A program made the position numbers and the translations under genes. This document shows, piece after piece, positions 36,301-49,000 of a stretch of 64,000 nt of DNA (position 1 is its first letter; each line of letters starts with the position of its first letter). Below the pieces are notes generated by a model that searched no databases, was not told the origin of the DNA, and saw only the letters and a program-made list of their open reading frames with translations. The stretch comes from Acytostelium subglobosum LB1 (taxonomy: Eukaryota > Evosea > Eumycetozoa > Acytosteliales > Acytosteliaceae). The stretch covers positions 1,054,001-1,118,000 of the forward strand of contig NW_012236527.1 in assembly GCF_000787575.1 (NCBI RefSeq). Direction: 5' to 3'.

Positions 36301-37348
36301 CTTCTTGTAATATCTGTATGTCTTTGATTTGAACTTATTTGTTTAACAAGTTATAAAGGAATAATGAAGATGGAGGGAGGGAAGTAGATGAAGGAGGAGG
36401 AAGTCGACATGTATTATCATGGACTGATGCCGGTGCCACCACCAGTACCACTTCACTCACTCACACACACACTCATATATATATACAACCACGGCACCAC
36501 GAGTTAGTTGATCCCCTTCCAATGCATGGCACTTATGCCCTTAATTCTTGAATGTTATGGGGGCCAGGATTGATCAACCTCCCGTATCAAAGATGCGGAA
36601 TGTGTCAGCGACAGGGACAGCCTTGGTTCCAAAAAGTGTCATCTCTGACAGAGAATGCGAGAGAAGTTAGAGACAGTGTACACACTCAACAGACAGATAT
36701 TCAACATGTTTAGATACGTTTGTTTGCGAAGGGTTGACTGGCGGTCCTCCAAAGGGCACCCCCGAATCGTAGAGGGGCCGAGCCATTGGCTGCATGGTCA
36801 AAGATATTATCCGGGATCGAACATGTACACATAAGTCATGGTCGAGGGAGAGAGGTATGTGTATAACTCCTTTTCTGAAGCTGAGTGATCCCATGTGATG
36901 TAGGTTGGTTCGAGTGATCGGATGGATCACTCATTGTTGGCCCAGTGTTTGATGGATGTAGGGTACCTGTGTGAATGTTGGCGGGTGCATGTTTAGGTGA
37001 TGATCGTCGCTACATCGAGGCTTTTATAATAAACAAACCATGGTATCACAGATGTGCCCTGCGAGTAGAGATAAGCATATGGCACACTGCTCACCCTGGA
37101 CCATGTACATCGCGCGCCCCTATCGCCAATCAACCCCCGACATGGATCTCTCAAGTACCATCAACATACGCAACACCACCCAATCAAAAAGATTCGAATC
37201 AAATCAATGTGACAGATATTAATTATTATTCGTGAATGGGGTAGTTTTAATGATTGTGAAGGTGTTGGGGCTGGGCCTCGGGGCACATGCAACCACAACA
37301 CCACGGGCTTGGTTTCGGGCCAGTGCTGTGGAACGAGAATGAATTCGT
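36301..37348. other. Intergenic between the two Sib-like genes
   Basis: 1.05 kb, presumably holding the promoter of copy 1. The part 36500-37250 is less A+T-rich than most intergenic DNA here and includes an inverted repeat, GTTGATC near 36503 and GATCAAC near 36570. The open frames (36667-36930 minus, 36975-37235 plus) have no family features. No tRNA is seen. Confidence 0.5.
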
Positions 37349-40300
37349 TTAGTTGGCACCCTCATAGAGTGGGTTGGCAGCACTGTTGGGAGACTCGGTG
37401 TACAGTGGGTTGGAGGAGACTGATCCGTCAGAGAATGGGCTGTCGCCAAAGAAGGCATCGGTAGGTGGAGCACGGGCCTTGACAATTCTCCACACCGCCA
37501 GGGCGATGGCGGCGGCGACGACGGCAGCCACGGCAATGGCAACCGATAGGATCGTTGTGTTGTTTGTCTTGCGAGTGGTCGATGCGCCGACGGCGATCAC
37601 GACGGCCTTGGTGTCAGAGAGACGTGACACGTTTCTAAACATTGGATCGGCGTTGTAACCGAGATCGTTGACATAGACGACCATCTGATAGTTGCCCTCC
37701 TTTTGGATGGTGACAGAGAGCAAAGACAGGTAGGTGTTGAGCACGCTGTTTCTGTTGACACATGTCATCGAGTTGTTGGCAACAATGCAGTCTGAGCCTC
37801 TGTTGGCGAATGGCATCGAGAGTGAGACGATGTTCTCATCGACGAGGACATTGGTGTCGTCGCCCATGGTGATGTTGACAGTGAATGTGATGTTGTTGTT
37901 TGAAGTTGAATCGGGGTCGATCACCATGACGCTGTTGAAGTTAACTGGTGAGCTGACGGTGGTGTTCTGCTGCGTCTGGTTGAGGTAGACGACAGGGGGC
38001 TCATTGACACGCAGTACATTGACCTTGAGGTTGCCAGTGCCAGCCAAGGAGTTGACTGGGTCAGCGACCTTGATGGTGAATGAAGAGTAACCCTGGCCTG
38101 ATCTGCCTGGGGCGGGGGTGTAGACCATGCGCCACAATCCGTCGGCGGACTGGTTGACCACTGATCTGAATGTGATTGGCTCGCCCTTATTGTCTTCGAG
38201 TGTCTCGTTGAACTGATGCAGGAGACCGCCAGAGAATGGTGAGGCGATGCTCGAGACGAGCTCTCTTGAATCAATCTCGCGAGAGGTGGCGTTGAAGGTG
38301 ATGACAGTTGATGAGTTGATGTAGATGTTGATGTTGTCCTGCACGATTGGCAACACGGCACCCTTGCTAGTGTATGAGATTGGGATGAACACTGGAGCTC
38401 TGGGCACGTGGGTCACGTCAATGTAGACGGTGTAGGCCTCAGAGGTGTAGGTCTGGTTGAGGGTGAAGGTGAAGCTGTCAATGTTGATGCCAGAGACGTC
38501 GACTGGTGGCATGTAGTACAGGTTGTAGACGTTCATGAACATGGACACACCAGTGGTTGGAATCTCCACATGGTAGGTCGAGTTGAGGGCCTGGTACAGC
38601 TTGCCGTGGCCAGTGAAGTGGGTGATGGTCATGGTGAATGGGGATTCGTTGGGAGCGTGGGCGTCAATGCCGATGGGCAGACCAGTGTTCTCCTGGGTGG
38701 TGAGGTTGCGCGAGCCACTGTACAATGGCACTGGGCGTACAAAGATGGTTAGTGGGTAGGATCTCGAGGCCAAGTTATGACGGTTTGTGACGACATAGTT
38801 CAGGGTCTCCAATGGGCCATTGTGGTCGGCGGTGTCGAGGTCGGACAGACCGGCATTGGGCTGGTAGGAGAGGGTGGTGGTGGTGAGTACCTGGGTGGTC
38901 GAGGTGATTGGCACGCCGTTGACGGACAAGGTACCGAACAATGGGAGGGAGGAGATTTGGTAGGTGAGCGAAGCGACATCCTCACAGTCGTTACCGGTGA
39001 GCTTGACTGCGACTGGCACATTGGTGACAGTCTCGAAGGTATTGGCGGAACCAGTTGGGGCTGCAGCGATGTACAACACGTTGATCAGGCCAGTGGCGGT
39101 GTTGCAGATGTTGGCACCGTAGCAGGCAGACACTCCGAAGGAGGTGTTGTAGCTGACGAATCCGGTGGAGGTTGGCTGGAAGGTGAGCGAGGAGCCGTCA
39201 GTGACGACTGCTGGGACGGCTGCAACGGCGACGCCATCCTGGAAGATGGTGCCGTCAGTTGGCAGAGAGGTGATCGAGACGACCAGGTTGTCCATGTTGT
39301 TGATGTTTGAAACATCGATGGAGAAGGCGACCTTGACGGCGGGGACGACAGCGCAAGTCAACTCAGACACGATGGTGAGTGGGCTTAGCTCGATGGTGGG
39401 TGGGTAATCGACCTTGGTGACAATGACCTGGACAGTGAGGTACTCGGACTGCTTGCCAACGTTGTCTTGGACGTAGAACTCGAATGAGTCCTGGCCGAAG
39501 AAACCGTAGGCTGGCTTGTAGGCGACAGAGTGTGGCGACAACATGTTGGTGGAGAGTGTGGTGCCGTCACCGTTGACGATGGAACCATTCATTGGCTGGG
39601 TGGAGATGAACACCTGGAGGTCACCGCTGTATCTTGGCTTCAATGGGTGGGTACCGGCCAAGGTGATTGGGTCAGAGGTGATGCCCTGCTTGGTGGTGAT
39701 TGGGCCAGCTGGGGTGGCGACTGGTGCGTAGTCGACGAGAGAACCATTGACGTTGATCAAGACGGTGGTCAAGTAGGAGCCCTGGATGTCAGTGATCTCA
39801 ATGTCGAACGAGACACCAGGGTAGATGGCGTTGGCAGAGGTGTAGGAGATCGAGCCAGATGCAGAGCCGGATGAGACGTCAAAGTTTCCGAGGGAGTATG
39901 GACCGGCGTTGATGGCAATGTTGTTGGCATCGGCGAACTGACCAATCACTGGGGTGACCGACTTGATGGTGGCCTGGATACCGGCTGGGTTGAAGCCATA
40001 GTCGATGATCTTGAAGGGGATGACCTGGGTGGTGTTTGGTGCGACGTTGATTGGTGAGTTGATCATCAGAACGGGTGCCACGTAAACACGGGTCACATTG
40101 ATCAAGAGAGAGCAGGATGCCTCAAGGTCGTGCTGGTTGACGATGGTGTAAGAGATTGGCACAGAGTCGGTTGGGGCGGTGGACAGTGGAGTGAAGGTGA
40201 ACAGGGTGGAGGCAAGGTACTGCTGGCCCTCTACAACATCGACACCGGCGGCAGAGATGGAACCAAAGCTGGTGAGCGAGGCCAGGTATGGGAAGGAGAT

Positions 40301-43300
40301 CTTGGCGGTGTTGAGGTTAGGATCCATGTACTGAACGTTGAAGGTCTTGGCGTTGAGCTGGTCCGACTCGATCTTGGTGCCAATGGTGCAGTTGGGTGGT
40401 GGGTAGACAGTAGTGTACAAGAAGACTATGTTGCCTGTGGCTGAGACACAGCCTCCGTTCTTGTCGCAACCACGGATCGAGTAGGCGTCGTTGAAGTTGA
40501 CTACGACCGACTCATCAACCTGGTAGGTGATGGCAAGGGAGGTGAGTGCAGTGTTGATGGTGACTGGGCTACCGTCCTGGTTCTTGAAGACACCCTGAGT
40601 TGGGAGGGCGGTGAACGAGACGGTCACATCATCGTTGACGTCCACATCGGTGGCGATGAGGGTGACAACCTTTGAGGGTGAGCCACCTCCGGTGATGCCG
40701 TACAAGGTGATGTCTGGTGCGTTGACGGATGGAAGAGTGTTGACGAACACGACGTTGATGTTGACAGTAATGATGTTGGACTGGGCGTTCATGGTGTCGA
40801 CGACGTAGTACGAGAAGCTGTCAACGCCAAAGTAACCTTGGACTGGCGAGTAAATCACTCCCAGTGGGGACAGTTGACCGGCGGCGAGTGGGCCACTGGT
40901 GCTGCTGAGGAGCTGGCCATGACCTGGGGCCTCGTTGATGACAACAATGAGGTTCTGGTCGTAGGTTGGACGATCGGCATCGTTTCCGACGAGGCTGATG
41001 ACGGCAGAGTCGACATTCATGTTGGTGGAGACGAGGGCCACTGGCATGGCGACTGGGGCAGTGTTCATTCTTGGGCCGACGACGTTGATGATGACGTTGG
41101 CGGTGCTTGAGAGACCGGCGGTATCAGTGACCTTGATGGTGAACTTGATACCCTGCTCGTTGGCATTGATGGCAGTGTAGAAGAAAGAGGCCGAGGCAGA
41201 GTGACTGCTACCCAGAGCAAAGGTGGACAGGGTGAATGGCGACACGGTGATGGGGTTGCTGGCAGTGTCCAGGAACTTGCCGCTCATTGGGGTGGTAGTG
41301 ACCGAGACAACCAAGTTATCACCAAAGTCATCGTCGTTGACCGAGAATGGGATGGTGAGGGTGGTGTTGGGGGTCATTGTCTGGTTGGTGTTGATCGAGA
41401 TAGTTGGAGCAACGTTGACTCTGGCAATGGTGAAGGCGATTGGGCATTGAGTGGTGAGACCGCCGCCAGTGATGAAGATCACGGGGATCGACACTGTACC
41501 AGAGGCAGCAGAGGCTGATGGGTCAAACTCGAACGAACCGGACTGGCTGTACTGGGTGTTGGCAGAGACTGGAGCACCGTTGTACAGGATTTGGCCGAAT
41601 CCACCGAGGGTGGCAAGCGAGCTGAACGAGACAACGAGGGCATCTCCGTTGGGGTCGGAACCCTTGGGTACGAATGCCTTGTTGGTGAACTGATCGGTGG
41701 TGAGAGCGTCGTTGTTGCAGGTTGGTGGGAAGCTGACCTTGGTCACGGTGAAGGTGACTGCGCCGTTGGCTGGGAGACAACCGTCGTTGACAGTGTAGTT
41801 GAGGAAGTCAACACCAAACTTGTATGGCAGCTGGACGAAAGTGAACTGGCTGCCGGCGAGGTTGTAGACGGTGCCAGTGGCGACGTTGGTGCCGTTGAGC
41901 TTGACGGTGCCGGTGGCGGGCAAGTGGGAGAAGGTCACAGTGAGCACGTTGTTGTCAATGTCGCTGCCTGGAACTGGGAAGCTGGTGGTGACGGCGGCGG
42001 TGGCAACCTCGGCCATGGTGAAGGCAGTGTTGAAGGTGGCTGGGGCGTGGTTGGTCTGAACCTGGACAGTCTCCTTGCCGTAACCTGGGACACGGAGGGT
42101 AACAACTGGGTTGATGGCGGTGACAGAGCTGTTGTAGATGAAAGAGGTGACGTAGACTCCGGTTGATGGGTTGGTGTATCCAGAGACAAAACCAGGGTCC
42201 TGGACGACGAACTGCATGTTGTTGGCCAATGGTCCGACGACATTCTTGGCAAGCTGGGTGTACCATGGATCACCGGTTGGGGTCCAAGCCCACTTGGTTC
42301 CGATGGATGGTGTGATCCACGAGTAGGATGCGACTGATTTATAATCGTTGGCACAGAAGACACCGAGCAGGACGTTGTACTGAGCGAGCAACTTGATGAG
42401 GTTGTCACGGATGGTGGGGTCTGGAACGAGATCATTGTCAGTAACAAGGATGATTGAACGGATTGAGCCTGGAGTCCAGGTGATGGTTGGGATTGCACTG
42501 ATGAGGGCTTGGTACTGGATGTTGACCTGTGGTGTGCCGGTTGTCAATGGGATAGTGGCGACCTCGGTGGCGATGGAAGCCTTGATGGTGGACATCAGCT
42601 GGAAGGTGTTGGCCTGGCTGGCAGAGTCGGAGAAGTAACCAAATCCGTAGTTGACCTTGGAGCGGTAGGTTGGTACTAAGACAGATGGGAACGAGGTGTA
42701 AGTGGCCTTGAACTGGGGGTACTGGGTAAGATTGGCGGGGGCAGACAGATCGAGCACAATGAAGGCGTCGAGACCGAGAGTTTGTGGGTAGGCGATGGTG
42801 GAGGTAAGGGCGTATGGGGTGACAGAGTTCTGAGACAGGTAGATCTGGACTGCGCTTGGCTGCACGTTGGAGGTGCCGCGGCTCTCAGTGATGGTGAAAC
42901 TGGCCTTGTTTGGATCACAACGCTGGACATAGCTGCTGTTACAGAACTGTCCGTACCAGCCTGGGTCACAAATGCAAGTGCCGTCTCCGTTGAGACCGCT
43001 GTTGATGGTGCCATGGTCACAGGGTGGGTCCTTGATACAGTTTGGACCGTAGTAACCCTTGGCGCACTCCTGACAGTTGGTACCGTTCCAGCCGACCTTG
43101 CATGGGCATGGGCCTGGGGTACAGGTTGGCATGATGACCTTGATGTAGAAGTAGCGGACACCGCCACCCTCAGTCATCTTGACGCCGTTCGAGTCGGACA
43201 GACCAATGTTGATGATGTAGACACCAATGTCGGCAGTGGTGGGAGTCCATTGGAGGACGACATCTCCAGTGCCTCCATTGTTGGTCTGTGGCAGAACCTT

Positions 43301-44483
43301 CATTCCGTAGGGCACCTCACCGATGGCGATGGTAACGGTGGTGGACGCACGGGGGGTGGTTCCTCTGATAATGTTCCAGCCGGCTGGGATTGGACTGTTG
43401 GCTGGGAGCGTGAGGGTAGTGCCTGCGTCGGGCGTTGGCTCAATCAGGATTGGTGGAGTGGATGTGGGGGGTGGCTTGTTGGACACTCTAATAAGGAAGT
43501 CTACGACAATGGTCGAGCCGGTAGGGCTGCTCTTGGAAATCTTGATCTGGGCGGACCAGAGACCAAGCTGAGTTGGGGTGTACGAGCAGACACCAGTGTT
43601 GGCGTTGACGGACAGTCCTGGGGGTTGCTGGGGCAATCCAGAGGACAGGGAGAAGGTGAAAGAGGTGGTCTGAACATCAATGACTGGGATGGTCCAGGTG
43701 TTGGTCTGGCCGATGTAGGCATCGATAACGGCCATCATACTGGAGACTGGCGATGAGTTTAAGACACTATCATCCCAATGTCCGTTCTCCATCTCACACC
43801 AAGCCTCAATGTAGAATGGTTCTATATTGTTAGTTTGATTGATTGATTAATTAATTAATAAGAGTATTAATGGCAAATAATAATATATAATACATACGGT
43901 TGGCATTGTTGTTGAGCTCGGTAAGTCTGTTTCCGTTCTCATAGTAGGCGTAGAAGTTCTCGTGGCCATATGAACCAGAGTAGGCGGTGAAGGTGAACTC
44001 GGCGGTGACAATGTCGGCAATTGGGTCAACATGGTTCACCAAGAACTTGGTGGAGAAGGTGTCGTCGAACCAGTATGGGAACCATTCGACGGTGACATCA
44101 CCATAGTTGAATGTGCTTCCGACCTGCAAGTTGAGACCCTCAACCTGAGTGAAGTAACTGTTTCTGAAGGCAGCCTTCAGAGAGAACTGGATATACTTCC
44201 AATTTGGAGTACGCTTCCAAGTGAGTTGTCCATATCTAAAATGTGTAGCTAATTATCATTTAAATAATATTGTGTGTGTGTGTTTGATTGATTATTTGAT
44301 TGATTGATTGATTGATTGAGTGTGTGTGTTAGTGTGTGTGGTCCTGATTGTGATCATCACAAATCAATGAATGAATGATCATTAACATGTAATATACATA
44401 CCGTCGGCCACATCTGGAATTGTAACAAGGGCTAATAAAATAGTAATACAACTGAGCCATAGGATTGTCCTATGGATCGCCAT
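37349..44483 (-). CDS. Sib-like integrin-beta-related adhesion receptor (copy 2)
   Basis: Three exons, complement of 44398..44483, 43898..44235 and 37349..43821, are in frame for 2298 residues. Exon 1 encodes a signal peptide (MAIHRTILWLSCITILLALV). The EGF-like Cys repeats (PCPCKVGWNGTNCQEC; CICDPGWYGQFCN) precede a VWA-like domain whose metal-site motif, near residue 499, reads DLSAP instead of DxSxS. About a dozen beta-sandwich repeats follow. The membrane helix is LSVAIAVAAVVAAAIALAVW, and the tail has two NPLY motifs. It is a tandem paralogue of the gene at 29132-36300, with the same intron positions. By analogy with SibA it would bind particles or substrate outside and talin inside. The altered metal site suggests a changed or metal-independent ligand mode. 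Confidence 0.88.
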
Positions 44484-46036
44484 TGTTTTAAATTGTTTGT
44501 TTGTTTGTTTGTTTGTTGTGTATAAATGTGAATAATATAAGTAATTAATTAATTTAATTAATTAATTAATGTTATAATATATATGATACAAATAATAATA
44601 ATGATTGTTATACACAAATACACATACAACTAATAAACAAATAATAATTAGTAATAATAATAATAATATCTTCAGAGGTAGGAGGCGTCAAGAAGAATAA
44701 TGAATTCTCGGACTAGGTGTTGCGCAAGGTAGACAGGCGGTCATTCAGATGGAGGACAGTACGAAATGTAACTAAGGGGAGGGGAGGAAGTTGACAAGAT
44801 AAGTTTGATGACAGGAGTCTACCAAAGCAACGGATCATAATCACTCTCTATCTTGGTGCACCACCACCATACACACTCAATCAAATCGATCACCGCTCTA
44901 TTGATCAATTGATGTCAACATCAGCCTCATTTAAGAATGCGTGGCCTTTCAAATCCAAATCCAAATTATGATCCACTGACATTATTCCCTTCTAAATTAT
45001 ATGCACACACATTCACCATAACTAAATAATAAATAAATAATTAAATATCAATGGGCCTTGTTCTACCCTCCATGCTCACTATCCTTGGGCTAACATCCAT
45101 ACAGTATTTTTAGTTAGTCGACGGTTGGTGGTAAATTCATGTGCTTCGCTGTAAGGGTGGGGCTCGTGGATACAACAGGGTGTAGTCCTAGAGACTGCAA
45201 TTGCAATCAAAATCAAACTACCTGCCTTTCGTTCCGTGTCTATCTACATGCGAATCTCAGATTAAATCATGAAGTGGGGAGGTCAATGAAAACAAAATAG
45301 TTGAAAAAACAAACAAAAAAGTTCGATTTATCAAAAAACGGTGAAGGTGATCACGGAGAAGCCCCATGAAGAGTGCACATGTCATCATTTCTAGACAACT
45401 TGCAAAGAAGATGTGTGTTAGGTGGGGGATGGATGAAAATATCTGGGCCAGTGGCCCCCGAAGACGGCATTTGGTGACACGTCAAATGGAATGCCGATGG
45501 ATGGAGAGTCCTCACTTATCATCTAAATAACCGAAGAGCTTAGTTGGTGAAGTGAGAGATAGATAGAACGGAACTTATCAAGTTATCAGAGATGATCGAA
45601 TGGTCATGGCATGCACCAATGCAACGATCAACTAAAATATTATTGACGGGGTTTGATCAATAAGATCCAGAAGTAGGACATCCATGATATGTACATAATT
45701 CGTCCATCCAACCCCCACTTGCCCACGCTATTTGTTGCCGGCTGGATCGAAAATTCAATCTACTCTTCCGTGATTTAGTAGCCACGTACACACACTTCCG
45801 GTTCAAATTCCAGTGATCCCTGGTTCCAACTGTGCCTCCTCCAACAACACAATTGGAACTTTCCAAACTTGTAAAGGGTGTCAATCCAAATTGAATCGGA
45901 AGGTTACTTGTGTGTCAGTTTGTGTGACATCATCATCATAATGACGATTGGATTTATAATTGTGAGGCCTCACGAGGTTTGGTGAATAGAAGTGAAGTTA
46001 TAGGGGGTTGGATAATTAGTTACATTGTGTAGTTAT
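44484..46036. other. Intergenic, 1.55 kb
   Basis: The left part is strongly A+T-rich (GTTT and TTAA repeats near 44490-44570) and is probably the promoter of the second Sib-like gene. GGGGAGGGGAGG lies near 44774. The short minus-strand frame at 45657-45884 has no family features. No RNA gene is recognised. Confidence 0.5.
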
Positions 46037-49000
46037 TCATTGGTGTTGTCCAACAATCACAGGCAGACTGTGATCGATGCTTTGGCGATGTGGACTGATG
46101 CCTTGCGCGACGTTCAAGGACTGGAGACATGGATCACACACTCTGGTCGGACTGTTCATTCTGAATTTGGGAAGGGGCACTTTGTTGCTGGCACACTTCT
46201 CACAGAACACCTTGCCGCAGTTGGAGCAGTTGAACCTGGTCTGGAGAAGAGGTGACACCATCTGGTTGAGCAGACCAAACGTCTGCTTGCAGTTGGCGCA
46301 GTTGGACACCGATCCAATCGGGATCTTGGTGGGAGGGATGTAGGACGCTCCGACATATCGATGGAATGAGTCCAGTGCATTCTTCAGTCCATTCTCATCG
46401 CGCAGTTTGGTTGATAGTAGTTTGACGCGTGATACCACGTCTGTATCGTCGATCACTGATAGGATGGCGTTAGACATCGACTTGGCAGAGAGCTCCTTGC
46501 TCGACAGCGCCTTGCCAATGCCAACCTCTTGAATGCGCTCGCCCCAGAAGAACTGGTCGCCAAAGAATGGAACGATCAGTGTTGGCTTGCCACTGAGTAT
46601 GCCTTGGGCGGTGGTACCTGCGCCACCATGGTGGACCACCATCGACACCTTTTCAAATAGCCATGAGTGGGACACTGGCTGGTCGAGCAGGTAGATGTCT
46701 TGGTACTTGTCACCAGATAGCTTGAGACCACCCCAGCCCTGTGAGATGATTGCTCGGCGTCCAACCAATTTGACTGCCTCTGCGATGATCAATGACATGG
46801 CATCAGGGTCCTCAATGACGATACTACCGAATCCAATGTAGATTGGTGGTGAGCCTTGGTCCAGGAATGTGACCAGTGTCTCGGGTGGGGCCTTGTCGTT
46901 GGTCTCTGGCAGGAACCAGTAGCCTGTCAAAGAGACCTCTCCGCCCCAATCAATTGGCTTGGGCACCAGATGCTTGCTGTAGCAATAGAGGTAGGGTATC
47001 CTGTAGGTCTCGGTGATGGCCACCGAGGAGTTCCATGCAGGTAGCTTGAGAACCTCTGTACGCCACTGGTTGATCTGTCCACTCACTGGCTGCCAGAGAA
47101 TCTTCTCCATCATTATGTGCGTGGCAAGGTTGAACACCCCACCAAGTTGTGAAGAGGCAAATGGAGCGAAAGGATTAGGGTACATCCTGGTCCTGTGGAA
47201 TGGCATCGTGAATGAGTGGAAGAAGGGTATTTGCAGCGCCTGGGCAATGTGTGGACCAGCAAAGCATCCTGGCGTGGCGATCAGTGCCTCTGCGTCATGA
47301 CTAGCCTCTGTGCAGCTCCTGAGCAGGTCGTCAATGAATTGTCTGAACCTCGACAGCGCCTCCTTGATGAACTTGGGAGTGAAGATACCGTTGCGCACGC
47401 ACAGGTCCATCAACTCCTTGGGATCGCCACTCAATGGACGGAAGTTGAGGCCAAAGTCTTTTGTTACGAGGTCGCGATATAGCTCGTGTGAGGCCAGTGT
47501 CACTTGATGTCCAAACGTCTTCATCGCCTTGGCCAATGCAAGATATGGTTGGATGTCTCCACGCGATCCAATCGTCAAGATGGTGATCCTCATGAACCTT
47601 GTCGGTATTGGAGTGATGGTCTCGGGTGAGGGTATCTGCGGGGTCAGTGGAGCCGCCATTGGCAACTCATTGCTTCCAGACACGGCTGTGCGCAATTGTG
47701 AGGTGGCGGGGGCTGTCGCATGCACCGCCTTATTCTTCTTCCATTGATCAAGTAACAGATTGTAGACCTGTCCACGATGCAAGAATGACGAGAAGACAAT
47801 GTCTTGCTCATGTGTAGTGATCTTGAGTGCATTGGGGATCAATGTCGAGTGTCTCTGTATCTGAGTGACACTGTTAAACGGAATAACAATAGTCCTGCGT
47901 TGAATACCAAACTTTGATCTAAAGCATACAAAGTGCTTTGTAATGTACAACACTCCATATTTGAGTTGTGCTCCTCTAAAGTTTGTACAGTTGTACCCTA
48001 TGATTGATCAAGTGATTGGATTGAATGAGTGAGTGATTGTGATCACACATGATGTGAGAGACGAGCGAGTGTACATACATGTGATCAGTGGTTCATCAGT
48101 TGGTAGGCCTAGTTGATGCTTGATCTTGACTGCCTCGGATGGCGTGAATATACCTTCCTCTTTGTTGGCACTGACATTGTTGTGAGTGTCCACCAACAGT
48201 TGGTAGAGGCCATAGAAGTTCTGGATGGAACCAAAGATCCACTTGTGATCGCTGGTGATCACCTTGATACAATGATAGAAGACCACTGATCGCTCCTTCT
48301 TCACGCTGACCACATCTTCAAATGGTATCAAAGCCTTCATATGCTTGGATTTGGATCCATCCTTATCTCCACTAGTTGTGTCTTGATTGTAGTTGTTGTT
48401 TGGTGAGAATGCAATGTAGGACTTGGTGACAAAGATGTGACCTTCGACAAAGGTGTTGGTGGAGGAGTAGTATAATGTGCAGGATTGATGACTGACTATC
48501 TTCTCGTTGAGTGGCAGCGAGGGGAAGTCGTTGTGAAGCTTGGAGATGAGGTTGGGTTGCAACTGCTTTTGAATTAGTATTGTCTTGTCGGCCTCGGAGG
48601 ATGACAGCGATGGAGATGGCGCACTTGCCATCAATGGCGATGTGCTCGTGCTGCCACTCTGAGGCGTAGTAGTGTGTGGCGAAAGCAAGTTGCTGTTGGA
48701 CCTTGATCTAAAGATTGGAAGTGGCAATGACTTGGGGATGACGGGGATGAAACTGGTCAATGTACGCCAACGTCCAACCTTCTTCGCGGACTCAACTGGC
48801 GCGGACTCTGTTGGTGAAGCCAGTCCATGCTTGCTGTGTGCGATTGATTGATTGATCTTGGTGAATGCTTCGATGGTGTTGTCGTAGAATCGTTCGTGGT
48901 CCTCGATCAGGTCAAAGTTGAACACCTCGTAGTCCTTTGTGATCACCTTGATGGCTTCTGGTGAGTCAGCCTCGCGTGGATCAATTGATATCGAGGTGAT

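Noticed and set aside
36903-36925. GGTTCGAGT and ATTCGAATC (37192) as tRNA B boxes
   Set aside because: No A box or pairing acceptor arms are found nearby.
36667-37235. Open frames between the Sib-like genes
   Set aside because: No family features. Composition suggests non-coding DNA that happens to be less A+T-rich.
29897-43756. Long plus-strand frames opposite the two Sib-like genes (for example 42782-43756)
   Set aside because: They are Gly/Val/Asp-rich mirror translations of Ser/Thr/Pro-rich coding DNA, without domains or starts that make sense.
45657-45884. 75-residue minus-strand frame in the 45-46 kb gap
   Set aside because: No motif, no supporting splice sites, isolated.
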